Origin: Apostichopus japonicus | Taxonomy: Eukaryota; Echinodermata; Holothuroidea; Aspidochirotida; Stichopodidae | DNA: 64,000 nt | Reading direction: 5' to 3' | NCBI RefSeq assembly: GCF_037975245.1 | Contig: NC_092562.1 | Coordinates: forward strand, 4,520,001-4,584,000 | Shown here: positions 38,201 to 43,769 of the stretch, piece after piece | How positions within the stretch are numbered: the stretch's first letter is position 1 | Layout of the letters: every line of letters starts with the position of its first letter | The notes under the pieces: model-generated | The model's database searches: none | Told to the model about the DNA's origin: nothing | Seen by the model: the letters and a program-made list of their open reading frames with translations, nothing else | Program-made: the position numbers and the translations under genes

Positions 38201-41200
38201 CTTTTATTTTGAACAATAACAAAATCATATAATGTAGCTAATTTCTATATCATGTAACTTGTCAAAACACATTAAAAATGTGTTGAGCTTTTTACTTTGA
38301 CAGTCAACGTCTGTTTGGACTCGTGATCATGAACTGTTATTGATATTAACATAAATGAACAGAGAATTTTGATTGTTGAGTGTTCGGTTTATAATGTTGT
38401 GATCACTTCCGTTCTCTGGATATCTTCATCTATTGTAGAAATATTCATTTACAGAAACCACCTCTGTTCTGTTAGTTTTTGTGACCTAACTTTGGCCTGC
38501 TATCACTACCTTTCAGAGAGTGGATTGGTGGGGGGGGGGAGGCAGCAATGACCCCCCCTAACTTGTGTAGTTTCAATCATGAGTACTTACTGTAAGTTAG
38601 TTTACATAGGCACCCTACAGTATGTTGACTTCTGAGTACTTCAATTTGAATTAGACTTGTCTGCAAAATTGCTTTCTGAGGTGTAGGTAGAAACTGTGAG
38701 GCCAGCAAGACGACTAACTGTACTTACAGCCATGTTAGGGTTCCATTGCACAGTTTTGTAGCAAAATTCCCCCAAAATCCTCATTTGGGGTTTTATGTCC
38801 AAATATTTGTGGTCATGGTTCTGTTTTTTTTTCTTTATAGTTACCAACAAGCAAAGAACATGTAGTTTTGCTTATTTTTGTCCTACTTTGCTTTAGTTTG
38901 AACTCATAGCTTAAGAACTTTTATCTAATATCCTGTTCTACATTTTCCTCTTGTAAAAGGCTGTATTTGTGTATGTCTTTTTGTCATCTTGTAGTGGTAT
39001 TAATATTTGTTGTCTGTTTCCAAATCAGCTCGCGATTATTGGAAGAAGCGTTACTATGACGAGAAGAAGAAGACCCCGGGATTGGAAGATCAAGTTGCAA
39101 AACTGGCCAATCAAGTTCAACTTCAGAATCGCAAACTCATGAGTCACCTGGAAGGAAAAGGAGCGAAAGCACCCAAGGGGCCGCCGTCCAAGAGAGTAAG
39201 CTGCCATGTACTTAACAATTTGTTCTTAAGAGTACGGCTATACCAGGGCTGCAATTAATAGCATGTTGCCCGTTAGTGCCCCTACCCATTTACCTTAATG
39301 CCCTAACGAGTCATCTTCTACAGACGGCAATAACTGCAGTGTCCCTTTGATAAAGTTTCTCTAGATGCCTACATAAATATCTATAATCATTATTAAACTA
39401 AATCAAGATTAACAAAAACTGTTGTTATTCCGACGATATTTGTGTCAGAAAACAGTCTTTTAAGCAAACCATTCTCCATTTCCATTTAATCTTGATTTAT
39501 CTATGTATATACCCATTCAACGAATGTTGTCTCTATAATGTATTGTGCTTTCTGTGAGCTTAAAAATGTTACGTTCAACATTCTTGTATTTAATTGATGA
39601 TGGAAATAAATGATGTCAATGTCAAAGAAAAAATGTCAATTTTGACATATGACCTCATGAATTATTCTTGTTTGCTGTCATTTCTTATATATATTTCACA
39701 CTTTGGAAAACATCCCTCTGTGCCATTTTAGTTTGTTGTTTTGGAAAATTGCTTTGGTGTACCCATTTCATAAAGCTGACAACTTGATGTTGTGACTTGC
39801 CAAATGCCAATGCAATTAAAATTCGAGGCAATTTTCTAACTTACCCTAAAATAAAAGTTGGCCTTGCCCATCTCAGACCTTAGTTCAATGCCATGACTTT
39901 TCATATGCACCAGACCACAACTTATGTCACTGCAGGAGGCATTTTGCATGTTGCAAAGCAGCACAACAATTTTTTTGGGGGGGGGGGGGAGGGGGGTACA
40001 GAATTGTCATCATTGAATTATGACAAGCTTCCTGGAAATGCTTCTATTTATTCGAAGGTTAAGTCTAGACAGAGTCATTGACTTTGAACTTTTGTTGTAC
40101 ACAGTTTTACTGGATTAAGATGTTATTTTTGTAATTATTTTTTTCTCTGCCTTAGTGTTGGTTCTAATAGAGACTTAATTCAGCTTTGTACTTATTTATT
40201 TATTCAGTCAGAACTGTTTCTAAGAATACCTGCCCACATTCATTGGCCTTTTTTCTTCTTTTTTTTGCAGATGGATCATAAAATTCAAATTTTCAAGCAT
40301 CAGTATGACCTGGATGATGTGAAGAGGCAGGTGGACAATGCCAGGATGAAACTAGGGACTGAAATAAAGGTACAAAAGAAAGAATGGGAGGTGGGGGTGG
40401 GAAGTGGGGGTGGGGTGGGGGGATCAAGACTAATTGACCAAAGCACCCGGCTTCCACTTTCTCTTTGTATAATTATTCAAATTTGCTTGTAGTAATACCC
40501 GGTTGAAATGGCTTTAAAGGATGAATGGTGTACCTTTTGAGTTACACATAGAGAAAAATGATTAATTGTTCTAGCGTCATTCAATATATTCAAGATTTTA
40601 ATGATTTTAATTGTTTGGTTACTCAAATTTATGTGGTCGTCAAGTACTGTTAAAACACAATGCTAGAATCATACTGGATCCCATCAAGGTTGAAACAATT
40701 TCAAATAATTCTAACGTTTGATTTTTTGTAAATGAGTACAATGTAAAATATTTTCTCATAGTGATTGGGAGGGGGTAGGGAGGAGGGGGTAGTAGCACTT
40801 GATCTGAGGTCAACAGAATTCAAATCTTAGAGTCTTGAAAGCCCCAGGGATTTTATCTTATCGTGCAATCGTGGGTCACAGTTTGTGCATGCATTGATCA
40901 ATATATAGTATGTAAGGTTTGTAGTATCTCTACAGGTTTTGGTATTGGTGAAATGACAACAGAGGTCCAGTCTTGTAAAGATCTTAGGAAAGGGAATGTT
41001 GAACAAGGTCAAACTTGGCAAGCATCTTGCCCAGGAATGTTCAAAGAGCCATCTCATGTTTCTTGTTGGGCTCTTGCGTTAGTATTTACTTTACTATCGG
41101 AATGACCTGAAATGGTACCTGACCATGTGTGAAGTTGATACTATGCATATTCATAAGAGGCGTGTCATATTGTATCAACCTAAGTTTGGTATGATCATAA

Positions 41201-41640
41201 TATACTACGTAATAGACTACAATGTTTATTTTCCTTTTAATCAAGGAACCATTGTGTCCATTGGGCTCTTGTTAAGATTTAGCTTTTGGAATGGGCTTAT
41301 TAGATACTGGTTGTATGTTCACTAATACGGCTCAAATAATCATTGGAAGGGTGGCCACTTTGGTTTCCTTTAATGAGTTTAGGAGACAGTTACAAGGTGT
41401 ATTCTGCAGAAACTGTAAAATATGGCAAAAGGTTTCCTACCACTTGACATTCTTTTCTAACAATTCTGTGCCTCTTCACAGCTTCGAACCCAAGCGGAGA
41501 CAGAACTGAGAATCCTGAAGTCAGAGGTGACACAGAAGAAAATCAACGTGACGCTGAAACGTGGGAAACAGCTTCAAGCGGTACAAAAGTCATCAGGAGG
41601 TAAACTAACCTACCAGACTCCTCGTCCTACCGGCCGATGA
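7561..41640 (+). CDS. SPATA1: SPATA1 orthologue, spliced gene (13 supported coding exons plus candidate microexons)
   Basis: This entry spans the whole coding region; exons are listed separately. The N-terminal exons read as the SPATA1 N-terminal domain (LVDLHVYQVPEEVWN, then VWPELSIWNLRTELL, then NFAPEIFIL), and the last exons read as the SPATA1 C-terminal coiled coil (ARDYWKKRYYDEKKK). All junctions use GT-AG and all phases agree except around 29714-34493, where a small exon or exon skipping is required. With the candidate exon 33782-33803 the product is 1152 residues: conserved domain 1 to about 125, low-complexity disorder about 126-942, coiled coil about 965-1145. Vertebrate SPATA1 is testis-expressed and has been reported as an IFT20 partner in spermatids; a role in sperm or cilium assembly here is inference from family. 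The introns carry SINE, hAT-like and minisatellite insertions. Confidence 0.85.
7606..10271 (+). other. SPATA1 intron 1, first part
   Basis: AT-rich intronic sequence. I see no exon, RNA gene or repeat family here beyond a C-run near 9350. Confidence 0.5.
10272..10556 (+). mobile_element. tRNA-derived SINE (Ser/Leu-tRNA-like head)
   Basis: The head carries a perfect A box TGGCCGAGTGG at 10278-10288 and a perfect B box GGTTCGATTCC at 10340-10350. Their 62-bp spacing is typical of tRNAs with a long variable arm. The acceptor-stem ends do not pair, so this is not a working tRNA. A non-tRNA body of about 190 bp follows and the element ends in TGCTGATT before an ATT-repeat tail. No target duplication was resolved. 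The antisense open frame across it is an artefact. Confidence 0.85.
10557..10596 (+). repeat. (ATT)n tail adjoining the SINE
   Basis: Imperfect ATT triplets directly after the SINE body and immediately upstream of the exon 2 acceptor, as expected for a SINE 3' tail. Confidence 0.75.
10603..10709 (+). CDS. SPATA1: SPATA1 coding exon 2 (N-terminal domain)
   Basis: The acceptor is tattttcag-like (AG at 10601-10602) and the donor is CAG|gtactc. The exon encodes 35 codons plus two bases, starting LVDLHVYQVPEEVWNLKY and ending ISIGFV. This is the hallmark SPATA1 N-terminal segment (LHV-x-VP-x-x-x-WN, then IS-x-GF-x-R), the strongest single piece of evidence for the gene identity. Confidence 0.88.
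10710..11824 (+). other. SPATA1 intron 2, nothing recognised
   Basis: AT-rich, with a G-run near 11050; no exon or repeat family identified. Confidence 0.5.
11825..11942 (+). CDS. SPATA1: SPATA1 coding exon 3 (N-terminal domain)
   Basis: A pyrimidine-rich acceptor (gattttcag) precedes the exon and the donor is AAG|gtaaga. The first base completes the Arg codon split from exon 2. It encodes VWPELSIWNLRTELLNQLG followed by GEFVYVRSVGRCLTK, matching the SPATA1 pattern of a short helix followed by a strand ending in F-x-Y/F-x-R/K. It ends in phase 0. Confidence 0.88.
11943..14194 (+). other. SPATA1 intron 3, first part
   Basis: AT-rich with a long C-run near 13040. Open frames on both strands at 13602-13827 overlap each other and are not convincing. 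Apart from the X-box motif I see nothing. Confidence 0.45.
13503..13516 (-). promoter_or_regulatory. X-box (RFX-type) motif in intron 3
   Basis: On the minus strand the site reads GTAACCATAGCAAC, a perfect match to GTNRCC-N2-RGYAAC. RFX factors bind such sites and regulate ciliary genes in animals. Function here is untested. Confidence 0.3.
14195..14508 (+). repeat. Minisatellite, about 61-bp unit, five copies
   Basis: Each copy has ACAGATG followed by ATTCATGA(G/A)TGCA, then GGCACCTT and GGCTTTCATTATATCTT. The copies differ mainly by a small CTTC insertion and a few substitutions. The array gives chance frames encoding Trp-His-rich peptides. Confidence 0.88.
14893..15652 (+). repeat. Minisatellite, 45-46-bp unit, 17 copies in two subtypes
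   Basis: Every copy carries AGCAAGTTT(C/T)...CACTTTGCATAGCATTTT and ACCACTGGT. Two subtypes alternate irregularly: GTGTACAGTAG and GTATACAGAAG, the second sometimes with a C-to-T change before CACTTTG. Copies have four or five T residues before ACC. Frames on both strands are repeat artefacts. Confidence 0.92.
15975..16204 (-). pseudogene. Probable LINE (non-LTR retrotransposon) fragment
   Basis: The minus strand reads DSRQASRILGDNQLYCNSRL, then a short helix, then KSHPLCVDLDSALIPRSG. This resembles the end of non-LTR retrotransposon ORF2 proteins, where a basic RASRIL-type segment is followed by HPL and an IPRSGR-type motif before the C-terminal stretch. The frame continues into unrelated sequence and there is no catalytic core in the window. 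I rely on motif memory, so the family is not assigned. Confidence 0.4.
16205..17156 (+). other. SPATA1 intron 3, last part
   Basis: AT-rich intronic DNA with a T-rich tract near 16853-16880. I see nothing else. Confidence 0.45.
17157..17221. repeat. (TA)n microsatellite
   Basis: Pure TA repeat following a short AAATT-type repeat near 17130-17158; it lies about 115 bp before exon 4. Confidence 0.9.
17335..17388 (+). CDS. SPATA1: SPATA1 coding exon 4
   Basis: An 18-codon exon (VKGRQELELKVKAFLPPR) sits between a consensus acceptor (ctccattgcag) and donor AGG|gtatgt, phase 0 on both sides. The ELELKVKAFLPP stretch corresponds to the vertebrate SPATA1 segment with ELKLKSFAPP. Removing it would keep the frame, so exon skipping is possible. 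Confidence 0.85.
18103..18130. repeat. Perfect 12-bp inverted repeat with a 4-nt loop
   Basis: GGTGGTATCATG and CATGATACCACC flank the loop TGTG. Pairing is perfect for all 12 positions and does not extend far beyond them. It lies in intron 4. Confidence 0.75.
18733..18740 (+). repeat. Candidate target duplication, left copy (GAGGGGGG)
   Basis: Identical to 19225-19232. The octamer is low-complexity, so the match is weaker evidence than the GTCCCAAG pair. Confidence 0.5.
18741..19224. mobile_element. hAT-like miniature element with ATTACGATTAC subterminal arrays, 484 bp
   Basis: The left end CATGCTTGGGGCGATTAC pairs with the right end, whose reverse complement begins CAGGCTTGGGGTAATCG. Both arms carry many copies of TAATCGATTACGATTAC in both orientations. 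The central part is unique and has no coding capacity. The ends and the 8-bp flanking match indicate a hAT-type MITE. The subterminal repeats could serve as transposase binding sites (inference). Confidence 0.7.
19225..19232 (+). repeat. Candidate target duplication, right copy (GAGGGGGG)
   Basis: Directly follows the CAAGCCTG terminus and matches 18733-18740. Confidence 0.5.
19233..19864 (+). other. SPATA1 intron 4, part without recognised features
   Basis: AT-rich with a T/G-run near 19468-19488; no exon or element identified. Confidence 0.45.
19865..20050 (-). repeat. Dispersed repeat, copy 1 (inverted relative to the copy near 27.65 kb)
   Basis: The minus strand contains ACTGTTTATACTGTCAGTAT, GAGTGCTTTGAAGCA and GGACAGTATAGAGTGGTATT, the same words that occur on the + strand at 27660-27840. 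Inside, a further weaker copy (AGTATAAGTGCTTTGAAAGCATGA near 20015) lies on the + strand, so the unit looks palindromic. Confidence 0.65.
20199..20364 (+). CDS. SPATA1: SPATA1 coding exon 5 (end of conserved N-terminal domain)
   Basis: The acceptor is gtgttgtag and the donor AAAG|gtgggt, phase 0 in and phase 1 out. It begins NFAPEIFILEAPQDVP, which matches the P-E-(I/L)-(F/Y)-(I/L)-L strand at the end of the conserved SPATA1 N-terminus. It then becomes acidic and low-complexity (REDEGASSMEIDGENDKDEE), marking the entry into the disordered middle. Confidence 0.85.
20365..22244 (+). other. SPATA1 intron 5, nothing recognised
   Basis: AT-rich with a G-run near 20877 and two TAGGCCTA words. No exon, RNA or element identified. 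Confidence 0.45.
22245..22805 (+). CDS. SPATA1: SPATA1 coding exon 6 (highly basic linker)
   Basis: The acceptor is cactctctag and the donor ACAG|gtagga, phase 1 in and out. It encodes about 187 residues, unusually rich in Lys and Arg (for example KKEKKKVEFK), with Ser, Pro and Asn and no hydrophobic core. It is open throughout and both borders fit the neighbouring phases. I know of no domain here. Candidate roles for the strong positive charge (RNA or tubulin binding, nuclear localisation) are speculation. Confidence 0.78.
22806..24212 (+). other. SPATA1 intron 6, first part
   Basis: AT-rich with G-runs near 22850 and 23388; nothing else recognised. Confidence 0.45.
24213..24598 (+). repeat. 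Diverged tandem duplication, about 206 bp, two copies
   Basis: Both copies contain CTCCTTCGGT(C/T)GTATGCTGAT, GGGACTTTTGTAATTTTTGA, AGAAGTACCACTTTTATACT and GAACAGTTTCATTCATG. The second starts near 24419. The open frame over copy two is not supported as coding. Confidence 0.8.
24599..26169 (+). other. SPATA1 intron 6, last part
   Basis: AT-rich; nothing recognised before the exon 7 acceptor. Confidence 0.45.
26170..27337 (+). CDS. SPATA1: SPATA1 coding exon 7 (large Ser/Pro/Gln-rich disordered exon)
   Basis: The acceptor is tttttgcag and the donor CATGG|gtatgt, phase 1 in and phase 2 out. At 1168 nt it is the longest exon. It opens with LRLRKLAYNLQQRFP, a short possible helix, then runs as Ser/Pro/Gln/Asn/Thr-rich sequence without predicted structure and closes with a charged stretch (GRDYEQRESPRKGGRQE). 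The open frame of more than 1.2 kb in AT-rich DNA is itself strong evidence of coding. The phases fit the exons on each side. Confidence 0.82.
27640..27850 (+). repeat. Dispersed repeat, copy 2 (tandemly doubled)
   Basis: Two adjacent copies of AACTGTTCATACTGTCAGTA, then a GTGTTTTGAAGCAT or GTGCTTTGAAGCAT block, then ACAGTATAGAGTGGTA occur in intron 7. The same unit is found inverted at 19865-20050. Confidence 0.7.
27851..28344 (+). other. SPATA1 intron 7, last part
   Basis: No recognised features before the exon 8 acceptor. Confidence 0.45.
28345..28951 (+). CDS. SPATA1: SPATA1 coding exon 8 (Gly/Pro/Gln/Tyr/Arg-rich)
   Basis: The acceptor is tttctttag and the donor AGG|gtaacg, phase 2 in and phase 0 out. 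It encodes about 202 residues with strong low complexity: Gly, Pro, Gln, Tyr, Arg, His, Asp and Glu dominate. It carries two similar motifs, SPRGGYQ and SPRGVYQ, suggesting internal repeats. The composition resembles intrinsically disordered, prion-like segments. The last part (QKAMAYLQLSSDHAPSPKL) is less biased. There is no known domain. Confidence 0.8.
28952..29649 (+). other. SPATA1 intron 8
   Basis: A G-rich purine tract near 29385-29500 is the only notable feature. Confidence 0.45.
29650..29714 (+). CDS. SPATA1: SPATA1 coding exon 9 (possible cassette)
   Basis: The acceptor is strong (ttttttcag) and the donor is AGAAA|gtatgc. It encodes LPSSDSPSEASSSAVSSFQP plus Arg and two bases, phase 0 in and phase 2 out. 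It joins well to the previous exon, but its phase does not match the next strong acceptors (34493 needs phase 1, 34498 needs phase 0). Either a small exon follows (candidate 33782-33803) or this exon is skipped and exon 8 joins 34498 directly, which is in frame. Confidence 0.65.
29715..31139 (+). other. SPATA1 intron 9, first part
   Basis: AT-rich; no exon, RNA or element recognised. A consensus-like donor (TAT|gtgagt at 29848) would extend exon 9 in phase 0, but the extra peptide is not convincing. Confidence 0.4.
31140..31612 (+). repeat. Minisatellite, 24-25-bp unit, about 18 copies
   Basis: The unit is close to GTCTGTGGGTGTTAGGTTTG plus AGT, with C/T and A/G variants. Because most units are 24 bp, open frames persist on both strands as octapeptide repeats (SSVGVRFE on +, DDSNLTPT on -). 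They are by-products. Confidence 0.9.
31983..31996 (+). promoter_or_regulatory. Near-consensus X-box motif in intron 9
   Basis: GTCGCTATGGTAAC matches GTNRCC-N2-RGYAAC except at one half-site position (T for C). Confidence 0.15.
32290..32345 (+). repeat. Dispersed repeat related to the flank of the 45-bp minisatellite
   Basis: TTTGCATAGTATT, then TGATGCCACAC and GATGAATTATTCCCCGT, match 15642-15692 (TTTGCATAGCATT, ATGCTACAC, ATGAATTATTCCCTGT). A shared interspersed element is likely. Its ends are not visible. Confidence 0.55.
32346..33781 (+). other. SPATA1 intron 9, middle part
   Basis: AT-rich. A small perfect hairpin (TCTCCC-AAAA-GGGAGA) lies near 33470. Nothing else recognised. Confidence 0.4.
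33782..33803 (+). CDS. SPATA1: Candidate SPATA1 microexon (22 nt)
   Basis: This 22-nt stretch follows an AG at 33780-33781 with a pyrimidine run 25-45 nt upstream and ends before GT (CGG|gttgga, a weak donor). With exon 9 it encodes K-KEQELLR and restores the frame exactly to the acceptor at 34498, giving KKEQELLRRIMSQMKEEQ, a plausible start of the coiled coil. It is a phase-solving candidate only. Confidence 0.3.
34498..34618 (+). CDS. SPATA1: SPATA1 coding exon, start of C-terminal coiled coil
   Basis: It encodes RIMSQMKEEQQARLDMEK followed by IREELIKKAKSLQGKTIDRRKK and ends at a phase-1 donor (AAAG|gtacat). This is heptad-like, charged sequence typical of the SPATA1 C-terminal domain. 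Two acceptors lie 5 nt apart (AG at 34491-34492 and at 34496-34497). The second gives phase 0 and is used here; the first needs an upstream phase-1 exon that I could not find. Confidence 0.75.
35300..35323 (+). CDS. SPATA1: Candidate in-frame 24-nt microexon A
   Basis: AG at 35298-35299 and a GT donor (CAAG|gtaaca) bound a 24-nt segment with phase 1 on both sides. It would insert eight residues (DGMTEMLQ) between IDRRKK and ARDYWKK without breaking frame. The direct join 34618 to 39029 is also in frame and looks like vertebrate SPATA1. If real, this is an optional cassette. Confidence 0.22.
35590..36265 (+). repeat. Minisatellite, 102-bp unit, about six and a half copies
   Basis: GTTAATAAT recurs at 35688, 35790, 35892, 35994, 36096 and 36198, an exact 102-bp period. 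Units share CCCCTTGGGCTGCTGGCTC, ACATTCATGCAATC and CATGTGACAGCCATGTGATG. Since 102 is 3 x 34, the minus strand stays open as a 34-residue repeat peptide. It lies in a SPATA1 intron. Confidence 0.92.
36815..36838 (+). CDS. SPATA1: Candidate in-frame 24-nt microexon B
   Basis: AG at 36813-36814 and the donor GAAG|gtatgg bound another 24-nt, phase 1-1 segment that would encode ANTDHELE. It has the same length and phase as candidate A in the same intron. The upstream sequence is T-rich. The call is supported by splice signals and frame only. Confidence 0.22.
36839..39028 (+). other. Last part of the SPATA1 intron before exon 39029
   Basis: AT-rich with a G-rich purine tract near 37268-37430. 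No supported exon. Confidence 0.4.
39029..39195 (+). CDS. SPATA1: SPATA1 coding exon, coiled coil core
   Basis: The acceptor is ccaaatcag and the donor AGA|gtaagc, phase 1 in and phase 0 out. It encodes ARDYWKKRYYDEKKKTPGLE followed by DQVAKLANQVQLQNRKLMSHLEG. The (A/C)xDxWKKxY(F/Y) signature followed by a leucine-rich amphipathic helix is diagnostic of the SPATA1 C-terminal domain. The exon ends in a short basic, Pro-containing stretch. Confidence 0.88.
39196..40270 (+). other. SPATA1 intron 39196-40270
   Basis: AT-rich with a T-run and G-run near 39970-39995; nothing else recognised. Confidence 0.45.
40271..40369 (+). CDS. SPATA1: SPATA1 coding exon, coiled coil
   Basis: A long pyrimidine tract and gcag acceptor precede this exon and the donor is AAG|gtacaa; both sides are phase 0. 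Its 33 codons (MDHKIQIFKHQYDLDDVKRQ, then VDNARMKLGTEIK) form an amphipathic helix that continues the C-terminal coiled coil. Confidence 0.85.
40370..41481 (+). other. SPATA1 last intron
   Basis: A G-rich stretch lies near 40385-40425; no exon or element recognised. Confidence 0.45.
41482..41640 (+). CDS. SPATA1: SPATA1 last coding exon with stop
   Basis: The acceptor is cttcacag, phase 0. It encodes LRTQAETELRILKSEVTQKK and a basic tail, ending PRPTGR with TGA at 41638-41640. A donor-like GGAG|gtaaac lies inside the exon about 40 nt before the stop, so an alternative end is possible. Confidence 0.85.
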   Translation, partial: LRTQAETELRILKSEVTQKKINVTLKRGKQLQAVQKSSGGKLTYQTPRPTGR

Positions 41641-41864
41641 TGAGGCGATTCTCAGTGACGAGTAAAATAAGTCAGAGGAATTCACATCACTAGTACTACA
41701 CAACTTGGTAATATCGTAACAGATGTCTTAGCAACAAGAGAGTAGGTATCAAGCCATATTCTGTCTTTAAAAGATAATTGGGCACAAAATTTTAAAACTT
41801 TAAGGCCCTTTTCAAGATTTTTAGGAAATTTTTGGGATACCCTTTACTTGGAAAAAAATACATA

Positions 41865-41870
41865 AATAAA
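41865..41870 (+). other. Possible polyadenylation signal (AATAAA), proximal
   Basis: The first AATAAA after the SPATA1 stop lies about 225 bp downstream, in an A-rich stretch. The hexamer is common by chance in AT-rich DNA. Confidence 0.25.
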
Positions 41871-42051
41871 TAAAATGGTAGCCATCCAAAAACTTGAATT
41901 CCAATTTCCAATTATGAATGTAGGATTTTGGTCACCAAAGAATCCACATTTTGAAGTTTTAGTCGTAGAATCCATGTCGGCGGCAAACAGTTGAGTTCCA
42001 TGGAGATGCGTGAGTTCATTGATGATTTAAGTGTAGTATTACACACAGTAT

Positions 42052-42065
42052 GTTACCATAGTAAC
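42052..42065 (+). promoter_or_regulatory. X-box (RFX-type) motif downstream of SPATA1
   Basis: GTTACCATAGTAAC is a perfect match to GTNRCC-N2-RGYAAC. It lies about 400 bp after the stop codon, probably in 3' UTR or flank. Confidence 0.3.
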
Positions 42066-42371
42066 CAAGCAAGGACGTGTTCACAAATGTTTGTAACCGT
42101 TACTGGGTGAACAGGAAATTTGCCAAGGAAAGAGAGGTCATGTCGTACTTGGGTTTTGATCATATTACTAGGGTCCTATCCTGGAACTGTTTAATATGGT
42201 ATGCATACAAAAGGTTGTTTCATCTTTTATCCAAGTTGAAATTTACCTTTTGAATGCTGTATTAGTCATCTCATCTGCTTATCTGTAAACTTCCTTACTA
42301 GTTGATCTTGGGAGAGATCTTTGTCAGTCGTATTCATACATGATACGAAAAAAAATCTGATAAAATGTTTC

Positions 42372-42600
42372 AGGGGCGGATCCAAGATTATGTTAAGCAG
42401 GGGGTGTGGCACTGCAGTGGAAGCCACTCCCATTGCATGGAGTGGGCAGGGCTGTGGTGATTATTATTTAAAGTATGAATTAGATCAATATCGATTACCT
42501 AATATAACAACTTAAGAATTATTGTGTGTGAGGTTGAAAAGGAGGAGGGGTGGGGCAGGTGGACAACCCCTCCCCCCTCTGGATTGTTATTATGAGGAAT
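42372..42600. mobile_element. Possible hAT-like terminus or remnant
   Basis: CAGGGGCGGATCCAAG followed by G-rich subterminal sequence is a frequent hAT-type end. A C-rich stretch ending CTCTGGATTG near 42585 could be the degraded other end. There is no clear terminal repeat match or target duplication. Confidence 0.3.
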
Positions 42601-43427
42601 GTGGGATTGAAGTTTTTCTCACTTTTGTTTATTAGACATTTCTGGTGCACAGTATATACATGTAAACGATGCATTTTCTATTTCCTTTTCTTATTCTTTG
42701 TGAAACGTAAACGTAAAAATAAAGTCTTTCTCAGGTTCCCATGAAATGTGAGACAATCAATTATAAACCAATCTCATTGTAAATGTGTGATTCCAACGCT
42801 CTAGTAATTAAATGGAATCATTACAAAGAGTTATTGTTAAAGAAACATCACTGAAATGCTTTTATGTAAATAGTTTTGATTTTTATGAATATTTTGTACC
42901 AATTGTATTTTGTGGACAAGTAACCTTTTTTTTTTTTTGCTTTTGCTTTTTCATCTTCCTTTGAAAAGGCGGATATTTGTGACTAGGGGTTAGTTTAATT
43001 AAGGTCTCATACCTCATGGTAATATAGTTTTGTTAAATATGAAAAAACACCATTGAATCCTGAGAGCCATCTTGATATAGGTACATTCATGTAGGCTACA
43101 TGTTCTTTTGTACAAGTGGAAGCAACCGGGTTGATCAATTGCATTTATAAGATTGTGGAAGGGCATGCAGTTATAATATCTAGACCAGGAGATTGATATT
43201 TTAAGGACTTAACATCTTCCATCACAAAAAGGAAATATTACATTATATGAGAAATTAAAAAAATCAAAATTCATTTTACATATACATTGTCCAAATGCCG
43301 TGTTGAAATATGAAAAATTTCCACTGTTCATTAATTATTCAGCGGTTTCATTGTTTTGGTTAATATGGTGGTTGATTTACAAACGGCTTCCTTGATATTG
43401 TTGCTTTACCACAGACCTGCATTTGCA
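42601..43427. other. 3' flank of SPATA1, nothing recognised
   Basis: AT-rich; no supported feature apart from the distal AATAAA listed separately. Confidence 0.4.
42718..42723 (+). other. Possible polyadenylation signal (AATAAA), distal
   Basis: A second AATAAA lies about 1.1 kb after the SPATA1 stop. No transcript evidence is available to choose between sites. Confidence 0.2.
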
Positions 43428-43769
43428 GAGTTTGATAGACCTTGCGTGCCACAGAAAAACTTGTGCATGTGATGCAACCCCACAGGGCTCACTTGACCTA
43501 ACCTGTGTTGTAGTCAATTTGAAAAAAAAGTTGAAAATTCCGAGTTTGATAGACCTTGCGTGCCACAGAAAAACTTGTGCATGTGATGCAACCCCACAGG
43601 GCTCACTTGACCCAACCTGTGTTGTAGTCAATTTGAAAAAAAGTTGAAAATTCCGAGTTTGATAGACCTTGCGTGCCACAGAAAAACTTGTGCATGTGAT
43701 GCAACCCTACAGGGCTCACTTGACCCAACCTGTGTTGTAGTCAATTTGAAAAAAAAAGTTGAAAATTCC
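43428..43769 (+). repeat. Tandem triplication, about 113-bp unit
   Basis: GAGTTTGATAGACCTTGCGT starts copies at 43428, 43542 and 43655. Each runs to AAAGTTGAAAATTCC. Copies are nearly identical, differing in the A-run length and a few bases, so the event is recent. Confidence 0.93.
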
